From Saccoglossus kowalevskii (lineage: Eukaryota > Hemichordata > Enteropneusta > Harrimaniidae): DNA of 17,270 bases. The notes beneath the pieces were generated by a model. The model was given only the letters and a program-made list of their open reading frames with translations, did not search any database and was not told the origin of the DNA. Position 1 is the first letter of the stretch. Every line of letters starts with the position of its first letter. The DNA lies in contig NW_003149303.1 in NCBI RefSeq assembly GCF_000003605.2, forward strand, positions 3,847 through 21,116. The letters are read 5' to 3'. The translations under genes were made by a program, and so were the position numbers. This document shows, in pieces, positions 8,346 through 17,270 of the stretch.

Positions 8346-8859
8346 CACCATTTAGAGATAAGTAATTTGAACCGATTTGACAGGGCAATAAATAAGGTTA
8401 TTAATAAGTGTACCCCTCCTCCACGCAAGACCTACAATCAAACAAATATTAAATATAGACGCAAGTTTAAACCCTGTAATTTGTATTCATACATCTAAAT
8501 GTGAATTACATATTTCAAACTAGTATAAAACCTATAAAAATGCAAGATTTTGCAATTTGATCAAATTTTACTTGTTATATAAGTAATATTCTCATAGCTC
8601 TATGAAGGCAACTTTGTTCTTAAACAAATCTATGTATCTATTTGGTTGGAAAATATAATCATATAGCCGTTCAAAGCATAAACTATTTTGGAGCATTTAG
8701 CCGTCACTGTTGTTATTACTACTTTACAAGTAAGTATTCATCACCATGTTGATTATTTGTAATTAAAACATAATAGAAACTTATGGTGTGGCGAAACACC
8801 CAATTGAGAACCATTCAATCGATTATTCGATATTTAGGGGGCATACGTCTACGGGATCT
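8346..8859. other. Putative 3' flank of the dehydrogenase gene; no gene recognised
   Basis: This AT-rich stretch would hold the 3' untranslated region of the minus-strand gene. I did not see a canonical AATAAA on the minus strand near the stop codon. Confidence 0.4.
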
Positions 8860-8944
8860 TTACCGACTCTTATTTAGTCTGGTTGTTCCATTCGCACTAC
8901 CGTCTTCAATAAGGTGTACCACTGTTGATGTGACGTCATTTAAC
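8860..8944 (-). CDS. SDR gene exon 7 (C-terminal)
   Basis: Acceptor TATTTTGTAG; one base completes the Lys codon split by intron 6, then LNDVTSTVVHLIEDGSANG follows and TAA at 8862-8860. The pattern DV-x(7)-LIED-x-S-x-NG matches the C-terminal helix and strand of HPGD-type enzymes. The protein ends sooner than is usual. Confidence 0.8.
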
Positions 8945-11900
8945 CTACAAAATACACCAAAAGATACGTTTTTGTTTATAATAATATAATAATCTGTTTA
9001 GAATATAATCATGAATAAAATGAGGCACACATTACGATATAATACGTGTTGTAACATGGTACCATATGATATGCACTATGGTATTACTGATTCCTATTCA
9101 GTAATTATTTTCCACCCCAGCAGTTCAAAGCAATTCAAGCATTATTTGTTGGAACGCGCATCAGACACTAGTTTCCTTTTCATTTATGGGACGAACAAAA
9201 GTTAAATAAGTTAAATATAATCTGATAAAGTAATACGAATCACAGTATACACAAATACATACGGCAACATTCTTTAAATGGAATGTACACTTTGTAAGAT
9301 TTGCCTAAATCAGGGAACTATTAATTTAAGTTCTGATCAAAACCATTGTGTCAGACATGTTTTGACCATACTCATTGGAACTCAGCTAAAAAGATTTACT
9401 TATGCATTTATTTGCCACAAATATAGCTGACTGTCGTACATTTTAGTCCATAAATTGCTCATGGAGTAAGATAAATGATGTGTTAAACAGCGGCTCTTGG
9501 TTTGTGAACGAAAATATGACAACCAGATTCCAATATGCAAATTTTACTTTTTTATAATATAATATGATGGTGTAGAAACGAAAACGAATATTTATAGAAT
9601 ACAGTTTTGATGTTAGTTCAGTAGCTGGGCATTATTTAATTAGGCACAGTTCTCGTCTAAACACATATGAGAGTTATTAATCAAAACTGCCAGGCAGACA
9701 ATGATAATGTGACATATTAGCACACAGCATTGCCATATACAGTAACATTTGTGTATTTAGTTAAGAACGACTACACCATTTCATTTTCCCCTAATGAGCT
9801 GGTGCAATCACGGGATTTGCAAAGCCATGTTTTAATAAAATAACCATACAAACGAAGCTGTAACGAAAATGTGCATATCCAAAAGTGAATCACTGGTAGA
9901 AAGAAATGGTCACCAGTCAACTATTTGCATACAAGGAAAATACTGCTCAAGCACAATCTTTTCAAAGTTTTAATACAATGCATGTATATTCCAGTTCTGG
10001 AATGAATGGTAAATCTAGTGTATAACGGTTATTAAATAACCAGAGATGTACTCAAATCACATATACAATGGCCTTGAATAGTTTATAGTTTGACCAGCTA
10101 ATCATGGCTACTCAATTATATAATTTTGATCAGTCTGTGGTCTGTCCGTAATCTCGAAGTTTGTGAAAAACATGTTACTCGTTGTTGTTTCCTCAATCTG
10201 TTTATAAACACAACATTGACCCTGATTTGATTTGATGCTCCTAATAGTCAGATTGTTGATTGGAAAACTTGGTTCGGCAGCCAAATTGGATTGAAGTTAA
10301 TGTAGTTGCTATTTCGAATCCTTTCTGAAGGTCTAAAACATTTTTTGTTGCCGAATTATTGATATATAGGCTAATCTTTTTCGACCAAATTGATTTTTAA
10401 AAAATCAGCATAGCGCCAAGCTGGATTAAAAATTTACAGAAATTTGATTTTCTATCTCCGAACATTGCACACACATGATTCAAACTCACGACCATGGCGG
10501 AGCGTCTTACTACTGAAGGTCTCGCACCTCAGTATACCACAATCACAGACCCAAAACAAAACCAGATATGTAATACAAGTTACTTGTCCCATCTGTTGCC
10601 TGTCTTACTTAAAAGTAATACTTATTAGGTTTAAACTGTTGGCTTAGCTTTCTGAATTTCCTGCATACTTCATATTTGTTTCCACAGTCATATGCCATTT
10701 GATGTTTAAAAAGAATGCTCATTTTATTATAAGGATATACATGCTACTTACTTTAGCAGTGGCCTGCCTGCTGTAAATTGTTTTATTTCCTTTGTGTATT
10801 TCACCCCTTTCTCCGAAGCAATGGGAACTAGTGTTGTGTCAACAGCATCTGGACATATAGCAACAACACGAACCCCATTGCTTACCACGTCTGGCTCAAA
10901 CTGCAAATTGTTAATATGTGTTATTCTGTCAATGTAGGAAATGGCGGCACACTGCACTAATGTTTCTGTGTATTGTAAGAGTTAACAATCGTATCTTTTC
11001 CAGCGAAATCAAACATGACCACCACGAAATTGCCCGATTTCAATACATATACAAAATAAGAATGGATAAACTTTCAAAACTAATATTCAGAATAAAAAGG
11101 AACAGCAAATTGATTAGTGGCCTTGTTTTTCAGAGTTACTTATTTTCATGTCAAACTCACCGCCACACTTCGTGTGAATCCAACAACTCCATGCTTGCTT
11201 GCAGCATATACGGTGGATAACTTCTGTGGACACAAACCTGAAAAAAAAATACAATTTGATCAAATATATGTTAACTTCAATTAGAGTATATAAGATGCAT
11301 AACAATATTGTATTACAGTTTATATATGTGTACGAACATGTTACATTTTACCATATATTGACGCAGTATTGACTACAACGCCTCCCTTTCCGCCATTCTG
11401 TGTTCCCATGTATTTCACGGCAAGGTATGTACCTTCTATAACAGCAGCCTGAAATAATACATTGTTTTTAACTGAATGGTTCTACACATACTTCGTCACA
11501 GTGTGACATTATAACGCGCTGAGTTAGATATACCCTGCCCTGTATTACATGTGTGAAAAGATATTATTGACAAAACATTCGATCGTGAAAAGATTATACT
11601 AAAATCGACTGACTGATATAGTACAGTCAAATCATTAAGAGGAAGCTGCGTATACATGTTAGATACACAATGTCTAATTGAGTGAATATTTTTATATAGT
11701 TCATTATCTAAGATTATATTGCATGTTTCATGTATATTATTGATTATAGATTACCTTATCAACCACTTGCTCTATCTCATTGCGGGCACTGTCCCTTTTT
11801 ACATTACGAATTTCTTACGAAAATACTTTAAAGGTTTTAATATAGGCCCACAAATGTATGTGAACGTATTTCTGCAAAATATACATCTCCATTGGTTTGA

Positions 11901-13258
11901 GTGGTATGCTTTTTAGTCAGTCGATTGTGTATGCTGTATTTGTCAGCTAAGTACTGTTGTAAGTGCTGTGGAGCAAAATGTTAAATAACTGATGTTCAAT
12001 TATTGTTTGTATACTCCATGTATCAATCGTTCACTGATTTGTACACGATTTTCCGTTTTCTCCCTTTCCTTCCTGTTTCCTGTTATGTTTCTGAGACTTT
12101 GTTTATTAACATTTTCAATATTCAATATTGTACACATTAAGACGACACTTACCAAGTTGACATCCTTCGTTAGTTTGCGTGTATATTCGTTGAAAATACC
12201 TGCATTGTTACAAACGACATTCAATTGACCATACTGGTCCATACAGTCTTTGAAAGCAGCTGTTGGTAAATGTATATATATATATTAAATTGACACGAGA
12301 GTCATTTTTCATACACGTACAGTAAAGTTTAATCTAGCTTAGTGGTGCACATTAAAAGTGTTTTTCGTCCCTAGCTTCATCAAGTATGTTCGCCAGTCGT
12401 GTGTTTGTTGGTCAATGAATTGTGATTACGATTTGACATGTTTTCATTACTCTATATTATCTAATATGTGAAAATTAACGCCCTGGTCTCTCTGTGTGTT
12501 AATTTCATTTACTTACCTTCAAGTAAATCTGTGTATCTGACGTAAAATTTTTGAAATTTAATTCGTCCAGCGCCGTGTTTATTTGTAAGAGTGTTTAACG
12601 TTTCTTGTCCCTTCTGCTCGTTGATGTTAATAATATAAACTCCCTGAAAAATAAACAGAAAGTCTATTTACTACCATGGTGTTGTTCTCAACACGTAGCT
12701 TCAAAGTTCTATTCCGTGGGAATTGGGGTTTTATACAATTGTTATTATAATAAAAGTATGTAGACCTGTTTATGTAAATGTGAATGTCTTTCTTTAAATC
12801 GTCCGATACAGCCATTCATGTGGTGTCGAAATCCCGGTCTATATGACTTTTCAGGACTGTGAGGCTGAATGATCAATGGAAGGAGATCAACATGCAGGAC
12901 TTTACTCAGGGCTAGTCATCCGTCTGACAGGGGTTAATAATGTACAGTACAGATGACGTAGTTTCAGGTCACCATCGAGTAGCAACAATTGCGTCCACTC
13001 ACAGAGTAAATTTACTAGCATTGTACATTTCACTTTTTGTCTAAAATTATAGCAGGTCAAAGTAGCAAAAGCAATAGTCAAATTTCTAATTATTTTTATA
13101 CGTGTATGTGAGTGCCACAACTCAGGAGAAAGGAAGAGTTTAATAATATAAGTTGAACTCACCTTTGCTTGACGGTTTAAGAAGTCGTCGGCCAAGGCCT
13201 CTCCAATACCGTCAGCACCTCCAGTTATTATGGCAACCTTACCGTTAATTTCTGACAT
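8860..13258 (-). CDS. Short-chain dehydrogenase/reductase, 15-hydroxyprostaglandin dehydrogenase-like (seven exons)
   Basis: Joining minus-strand exons 13258-13163, 12643-12517, 12259-12153, 11448-11352, 11237-11161, 10900-10752 and 8944-8860 gives 738 bases, a start codon, 245 residues and a TAA, in frame throughout with GT/AG introns. Classical SDR motifs are present: TGGADGIG (12-19, the TGxxxGxG nucleotide loop), NNAG (92-95), catalytic Asn109, Ser140, Tyr153 and Lys157 (YAASK). The exon-5 motif VYAASKHGVVGFTRS and the EGTYLAVKYM segment point to the 15-PGDH (HPGD) branch, which oxidises the 15-hydroxyl of prostaglandins with NAD+ in the cytosol. Substrate here is inferred only. Oddities: the beta-2 acidic residue that normally selects NAD is Asn38, the usual CDV is FYV, the PG after strand 6 is PD, and the protein stops about 10-20 residues early compared with family members. 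MSEINGK is chosen as start because relatives begin a few residues before NGKVA; upstream in-frame ATGs exist. It is likely a functional but diverged paralogue. Confidence 0.88.
10007..10115 (+). repeat. 109-bp direct repeat, copy 1 (inside intron 6)
   Basis: By eye this is identical over 109 bases to 13933-14041. It starts TGGTAAATCTAG, includes the palindrome GGTTATTAAATAACC, and ends ATGGCTACTCAA. Identity stops abruptly at both ends. It is probably a short dispersed element (MITE/SINE-like), although the lack of terminal inverted repeats leaves the type open. Confidence 0.9.
10470..10550 (-). repeat. tRNA-derived SINE-like remnant
   Basis: The minus strand reads AGTAGTAAGACGCTCCGCC, then ATGGTCGTGAGTTTGAATC. 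The first resembles a tRNA D-arm/A-box region and the second a T-arm B-box (GGTTCGAATC type). The anticodon arm is shortened, so this is not a working tRNA. The B-box side matches 7136-7159. It lies in intron 6 of the dehydrogenase gene. Confidence 0.45.
10752..10900 (-). CDS. SDR gene exon 6
   Basis: Acceptor TTTGCAG and donor GTAAGT; 149 bases, phase 0 to 2. It reads NGVRVVAICPDAVDTTLV, equivalent to the family's GVRVNAICPGxVxTxL with Gly replaced by Asp. Confidence 0.88.
11161..11237 (-). CDS. SDR gene exon 5
   Basis: A long poly-T tract and CAG acceptor, GTGAGT donor; 77 bases, phase 1 to 0. It holds the active-site motif VYAASKHGVVGFTRSVA (Tyr-x-x-x-Lys). Intron 4 before it is only 114 bases. 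Confidence 0.9.
11352..11448 (-). CDS. SDR gene exon 4
   Basis: Acceptor ATTTCAG and a weaker donor GTAAAA; 97 bases, phase 0 to 1. It reads AAVIEGTYLAVKYM, then GGKGGVVVNTASIY with the catalytic Ser. Confidence 0.87.
12153..12259 (-). CDS. SDR gene exon 3
   Basis: Acceptor CAACAG and donor GTAAGT; 107 bases, phase 1 to 0. It encodes QYGQLNVVCNNAGIFN with the structural NNAG motif, and ends in DVNL with the catalytic-tetrad Asn. Confidence 0.88.
12517..12643 (-). CDS. SDR gene exon 2
   Basis: The acceptor TTTTTCAG and donor GTAAGT give 127 bases, phase 0 to 1. It reads GVYIININEQKGQETL, the second beta strand and helix. Asn replaces the Asp expected at the end of the strand in NAD-dependent SDRs. 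Confidence 0.85.
13163..13258 (-). CDS. SDR gene exon 1
   Basis: 32 codons from ATG at 13258, containing the Rossmann loop TGGADGIG. A GTGAGT donor follows AAG (phase 0). The frame is open upstream to 13366 with other ATGs, but family alignment favours this one. Confidence 0.88.
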
Positions 13259-13932
13259 GATATAAAAGCTCATGCAACTGACCCTGTGATAAACCTCCAG
13301 TGTTGATGAGAACACGTGACATGCATCGACATGACACGAGTAACAGGTCATGTATGTCGCAAACAACTAATAGTCCAAAAGTCCAAATGCTGCCAATGTT
13401 TATTTGAGAACACGCCTCTCAAAGCCCATGTTTTGTAAATTTCGAATTTTGTTATATTAGTAATATTTAAATTTGAATATTGGAGTTATTAAGTCTTGTG
13501 ATCTCCTTTCTGGGTGTATTATTCTAGTCAATTGTCACTAATGGAATTAATGATATCTTCCTTAAAATTATTGAGACAAATATAATTTAGTCATGTGGCC
13601 TCCTTTTATTTACTCCCAAATTATTTTGAATATTATGAGGGTGAACAAAATGAGCAAGGATGTATTCCATAGAAATATAAAGATTTTTAATTTGTATAAA
13701 CATGGCTACCAAAGCGCTACAAGACATGATATCTAGGCCATTTTCTACTACTATATGAAATGATAGCATTCACATAAATGATAAAATATACTACGGTATT
13801 TTGGGACGACACGAACTCTCAACTACCCGAAATGTGGCAACTATATATCACTCACAATGTTTACATGATCAGGTTTGTCTCAAGTCGCAGTAAATATACT
13901 CGTTTTTGGTTTAGTGGCGTCTCTTTCCGATG
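13259..13932. other. Putative upstream region of the SDR gene
   Basis: This lies 5' of the minus-strand start codon. It holds a CACGTG E-box (13313-13318). I see no clear TATA box and no other gene. Confidence 0.4.
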
Positions 13933-14041
13933 TGGTAAATCTAGTGTATAACGGTTATTAAATAACCAGAGATGTACTCAAATCACATATACAATGGCCT
14001 TGAATAGTTTATAGTTTGACCAGCTAATCATGGCTACTCAA
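13933..14041 (+). repeat. 109-bp direct repeat, copy 2 (upstream of the SDR gene)
   Basis: This copy is identical to 10007-10115 and in the same orientation. The flanking bases differ on both sides, so the shared block is sharply bounded. Confidence 0.9.
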
Positions 14042-14149
14042 CAGCTATCCCTAAATTTCGGAGCCACTTCCCTTTATCACAACACAAACTTTGCTTTAAA
14101 ATGGTTTTATGTCTAGCTGTCCTATAGACAGGTTACAAACATATCTTTA

Positions 14150-14300
14150 TCATTGCGAAGTTATGAGGATATATGTACTATAGAAAGCTTATAAGGATAT
14201 CTGAACTATACATAGGTTATAATGATAGATAGGTTAGCAGGATATTCTTACTAAAGCCTGGTTACTGATCTTGTTACTAAGTTATGGGGATATCTATATC
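14150..14300. repeat. Degenerate short tandem repeat with GGATAT core
   Basis: The motif (A/G)TTATNAGGATAT, or near variants with ACTATA, recurs at irregular intervals of roughly 35-45 bases (about 14160, 14190, 14216, 14240 and 14284). It looks like an old, eroded minisatellite. Confidence 0.45.
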
Positions 14301-14614
14301 CTCTCGAGACCGTGACAAAACCCACAGATTTACCCTCAGCGTTATCGTTTCCGACAACTTGTACTGACAATACGTAATATCCAGTACCCAGGCCATGTTT
14401 CTATACACAGTTTATTAAACTTAACTCATTACAAACTATGTATAGTAATCAATTATGTTTTATTGTGGGTTTCACCTTTATTCTGCACAATCTCGTACGG
14501 AGTACTTGCATACAACCTAATTTTATTTTTTGTATATCCTGAGCCATAGTAATTTACTTGAAAACCCGTCAATGTAGTCACGAATAACGAAACAGATACT
14601 CTTTCTTTTTGCCT
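14300..14614 (-). pseudogene. Possible PKD/Ig-like domain coding remnant
   Basis: Two minus-strand pieces look coding. The upstream piece (14614-14453, open 53 codons) contains TGFQVNYYGSGYTKNKIRLY. The downstream piece (14400-14300) reads HGLGTGYYVLSVQVVGN followed by AEGKSVGFVTVS and is preceded by an AG. The alternating hydrophobic pattern G-x-Y-x-L-x-V-x-V resembles the last strands of PKD- or fibronectin-like beta sandwiches, with YYGSG at the position of WDFGDG. The pieces are in different frames and no splice pair I tried joins them in phase, so this may be a decayed exon pair or a misreading. Confidence 0.3.
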
Positions 14615-16130
14615 TTACTTGATCTCCGTCGAACACAAATAACATTATATAGTTTTTTCATCAAAATACTGCAATACGAGACATGGAAATACTGATTAAT
14701 CTACATTGCAGCGAATATTTACTTTTGCCTGACCCGTTTATGTAAAGATTTATTTCCAAGTAGCTTTCCCGTACATTTTTGTGCAGGATGTAATATATAA
14801 TATATTATTAATGTGCCCTGATCACTTGCTTTTATCGCATCAAGGACTTCACAAGATGATTCTAATTTGTCATGCCTTGCCACTCCCCATATTACTATTC
14901 TCCTTTTCAACGTAAATATGCTGAATAGTAAACAAAATCACACAATCTTCTTCATATATAAATCAGTAATTGAATATAATGAGAAAAAACGAAAAGTTTA
15001 TGTGAAACAAAATTTGCCAAATACAGACGTAATGGAGCAGAAGATATTTTGCTGTGCTACTACATCCTATTAAATTGGTTCACAACGACTGAAATATTTG
15101 ACCATGTGTTTTGACATCTTGTCTTGTGTGTGGTGTTGTTAAAATCTCACTTGTACTGCTCGTTAGGAGCATAATAATTATTAAACTATTATTAAATTAA
15201 GAGTCAAAACAATGTATTCCATAAAATATTTTACGGACAACAACTCTTCGCAAAATACACAATCGAATTGTCATTGGCAAAATCCCTGGAATGAGTAAAC
15301 TCTCTACATATAATAGGAATTCAATGGCTTCAAAAAAAGTAAAGTTGAAAATTAGGTTAGAGGTTACAACGGAAACACTAATTGTCGATAAAAGTGCAGT
15401 AGTTTCCTATTAATAAAACAGGTCGGCTAAATAGACCATTTTTCGTTCTCTGTGAGATCCCGCGTTATGAGTGAAATCTAACGTAAACACAGGACAAACA
15501 AAGGTCATAGCGTCGTATAGTGGCGACAAACATCGCGTGGTGTTCGACGAACACAAAAGAATTTTGGGGGATATTTCCATGCTATTAATGTGCTTTACAC
15601 ATTCGATGTTTTGTCATGTACTTAAATCAAGAAGATTTACTTACCTAAAAACATGCAAGTCGTAAAGTGCTCTATATGGCCGGTCTAGTAGATGATTAAG
15701 CAGTAGGGATCACACTACACGAAGTACAGGCTAAAATTTAAGCTAATCTCATACGTTTGCATATCGGATAGAACCAAATGCTTTCACGCACGGCAAGAAA
15801 CAGTGGCTAGTATGGGCTAAAGACACACAAACTTGTTAATAATAAACAAAAATCATCAGTCATTTTCACTATGATTACGCGGTTAGGAACTAGGAATGTA
15901 TATATGTTAGTTCTACGATTATAAAACAATGCCAACGCAAATTCAAGAAATGCAGAATGCAGGATAACAGGAAGTATCACAAATTTTCATCGTCAGTTTA
16001 TTTTTTTGCAAGAACAATGTTCCTGTATGTGTTCACTTTGCAATTGATTGTCATGTTAGAAATGGAATACCGAAATCAATAGTAAAGAAAATAGTAGCAA
16101 ATCTCCCAAATAAACATTGAATACAGTCCT
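14615..16130. other. No gene recognised
   Basis: This is AT-rich DNA. A minus-strand open frame at 14719-14910 (RRIVIWGVARHDKLESS) and a plus-strand one at 15471-15665 are open but match nothing I know. A consensus minus-strand donor (AG before GTAAGT, about 15638-15643) lacks a convincing exon. Confidence 0.45.
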
Positions 16131-16244
16131 TTAGCCCGTGCTAAAAAACTGGACTTGTTCTTAAAAACAAGGCAGATATAATCCGTACTTAGCATTTCGT
16201 GGCCCGTGCTAAGCGTCCATGCATGTTTCCTTAGCACAGGCTAA
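16131..16244. repeat. 114-bp element with 14-bp terminal inverted repeats
   Basis: It starts TTAGCCCGTGCTAA (16131-16144) and ends TTAGCACAGGCTAA (16231-16244). These are inverted copies of each other at 13 of 14 positions, and each is nearly palindromic itself. A third partial copy (GGCCCGTGCTAA, 16201-16212) lies inside. It may be a MITE. No clear target-site duplication. Confidence 0.5.
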
Positions 16245-16820
16245 TGTATTTGACATTTTAGTAGAAGTAGCTGGTAAAAAAACCCACAATTTACCAATGT
16301 TATTATCTTAGAGATGGTTTTTGATGCGACCTTTACACACAATTCATTAAGCAATACAGTAGCAGTTATTCTTTCAATTTTCATACGAAGGGGGTTGGGT
16401 AGTGCAGAAGATAAACTAACATCTGAGGCACATTCAGCAAAACAGCCACTCTTCATAGTTTTCTGCTCAGGGAATCAGAATCCTGGTTACTTTTACCAGA
16501 GCGGTATTTTTGTAGTAAACTGCAACTGTGCATCTCAGCTGCTCCCTACCTAGCAGTTTGTCACACGCAACGTAATATTACCGTAATTGGTATAGTACAG
16601 GTGTGATGGTTCAAATACCAGAATGGCAACAGTAACAAAAAGACTTCCCTGGCGGCGATGATAAAATACGAACGCGGAGCCAGCAGATGAGGTTTCAACT
16701 GGTACTGGTATTATTATACTCTGCAAACATCAAGTACAATAACGCGGTAAAACTCCACTACTCCAATAACTAGATACTTAAACTCCAATACAATTCAACG
16801 AGATCTCCGATCTGATCTCA
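16245..16820. other. Possible transcribed leader downstream of the heat-shock-type promoter; no ORF recognised
   Basis: If transcription runs leftward from the TATA box near 16840, this would be its leader or first intron. Open frames on either strand (16314-16553 plus, 16241-16456 minus) carry no recognisable domain. Confidence 0.3.
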
Positions 16821-16836
16821 GTGCTGAACAACTCCC

Positions 16837-16846
16837 CTATATATAC
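16837..16846 (-). promoter_or_regulatory. Candidate TATA box for leftward transcription
   Basis: The minus strand reads GTATATATAG followed by GGGGAG, about 65 bases downstream of the nearest heat-shock element when read leftward. An Inr-like TCAG follows about 20 bases on. A second TATA-like string TATAAATAG occurs on the plus strand at 16857-16865, so the direction is not certain. Confidence 0.45.
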
Positions 16847-16910
16847 CCACACTGTCTATAAATAGACCATTACATCAGCATACATAATGAGTCTGGAACT
16901 TACTACAAAT

Positions 16911-16923
16911 TTCTAGAATGTTC
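16911..16923. promoter_or_regulatory. Heat-shock element 1
   Basis: TTCTAGAATGTTC is a perfect three-unit TTCnnGAAnnTTC array, the binding site of trimeric heat-shock factor HSF1. Confidence 0.65.
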
Positions 16924-16942
16924 CATTACCTATTTAACCAGT

Positions 16943-16954
16943 TTCTAAAAATTC
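16943..16954. promoter_or_regulatory. Degenerate heat-shock element
   Basis: TTCTAAAAATTC resembles the two flanking elements but has AAA instead of GAA in the middle unit and one base less in the spacer. It may be a decayed third site. Confidence 0.25.
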
Positions 16955-16972
16955 CACCCAGACACAGTACGG

Positions 16973-16985
16973 TTCTAGAACATTC
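16973..16985. promoter_or_regulatory. Heat-shock element 2
   Basis: TTCTAGAACATTC is again a perfect TTCnnGAAnnTTC array, starting 62 bases after element 1 and sharing TTCTAGAA with it. Confidence 0.65.
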
Positions 16986-16989
16986 TCAG

Positions 16990-17270
16990 TCACACGGAAG
17001 TGGTAAACAAGTCGTATGCGACAGTATGACATCACCGTGTGGCACTGCACATGCGTTTTGCAGTACTGAAATCAGCCCAACACAATGTTGGGTGTGGATA
17101 GGGTAAAAAATAATTGGGACACACCCCTTCCCATTGTGATTGAAAGAACTCACGCCACCACCCACCCCGGGACCAGTGCCATGAGTAGAAAATCGTCCGA
17201 GTCGGCGTGTGATACCGCGCACTATCTGCATTTTAGAGCGTAGCCGTCTAAAGTGTGTGCACACCCTATC
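16990..17270. other. No gene recognised
   Basis: A more GC-rich stretch with an open minus-strand frame (16986-17264) containing a glycine-rich segment. No domain is recognised, and the frame ends in the putative promoter. Confidence 0.35.

Noticed and set aside
8783-8989. Plus-strand open frame of 68 codons
   Set aside because: It is the antisense shadow of the last exon of the dehydrogenase gene (8860-8944, minus strand).
12902-13366. 154-codon minus-strand frame as a single protein
   Set aside because: Only the part 13258-13163 is coding. The frame reads upstream into the 5' flank and downstream past a GTGAGT donor into intron 1.
16262-16310. Resemblance of the minus strand here to the putative PKD-like exon around 14310-14345
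   Set aside because: Only a short GGTAAAT-x-TGTGGGTTTT stretch matches. The surrounding frames differ, so a duplicated exon is not supported.
16588-16622. tRNA-like A box (TGGTATAGT) and B box (GGTTCAAATACC)
   Set aside because: The boxes are only about 15 bases apart and no cloverleaf can form. It looks coincidental or too decayed to call.
1-17270. CRISPR array
   Set aside because: The 173-bp units are contiguous diverged tandem repeats without regular unique spacers, and the sequence is eukaryotic.

Overview
This window looks like AT-rich invertebrate nuclear DNA, most likely from a lophotrochozoan such as a mollusc. The evidence is intron-split cadherin exons, a seven-exon dehydrogenase gene with GT/AG introns of 114 to 1807 bases, and several decayed eukaryotic transposons. 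There is no operon structure or bacterial gene order. The organism is inferred from style only.

Layout. At the far left a cadherin-repeat exon lies on the minus strand (73-310). Its upstream intron holds an internally deleted LINE copy (433-881), bracketed by an 8-base direct repeat. From about 1030 to 3970 there is a decayed DNA transposon. Its inverted arms are built from 173-base tandem units (five on the left, four on the right), each containing an 18-base-arm hairpin, and they enclose a frameshifted DDE transposase relic on the minus strand. Between 4752 and 7409 three cadherin pieces lie on the plus strand: a repeat with in-frame stops, an otherwise intact exon whose splice donor is missing, and a short normal exon. 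A fold-back element begins about 30 bases after the broken donor. A GC-rich patch at about 5960-6500 has long open frames on both strands that I do not recognise. A Ty3/gypsy RT-RNase H relic lies at 7810-8345.

The one apparently complete gene is on the minus strand (8860-13258): a 245-residue classical short-chain dehydrogenase resembling 15-hydroxyprostaglandin dehydrogenase. All seven exons join in frame and the catalytic tetrad is intact, but several cofactor-region residues are altered. Its last intron carries one copy of a 109-base sequence. An identical copy lies 675 bases upstream of the start codon.

Right of the gene are a degenerate GGATAT-rich repeat, a possible beta-sandwich (PKD-like) coding remnant on the minus strand (about 14300-14614), a 114-base palindromic-ended element (16131-16244), and two perfect three-unit heat-shock elements (16911-16923 and 16973-16985). 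A TATA box is placed for leftward transcription from the heat-shock elements, but no heat-shock protein reading frame is visible.

Together the window reads as one functional metabolic gene in a repeat-rich setting beside fragments of a cadherin family that seem to have been duplicated and are decaying.
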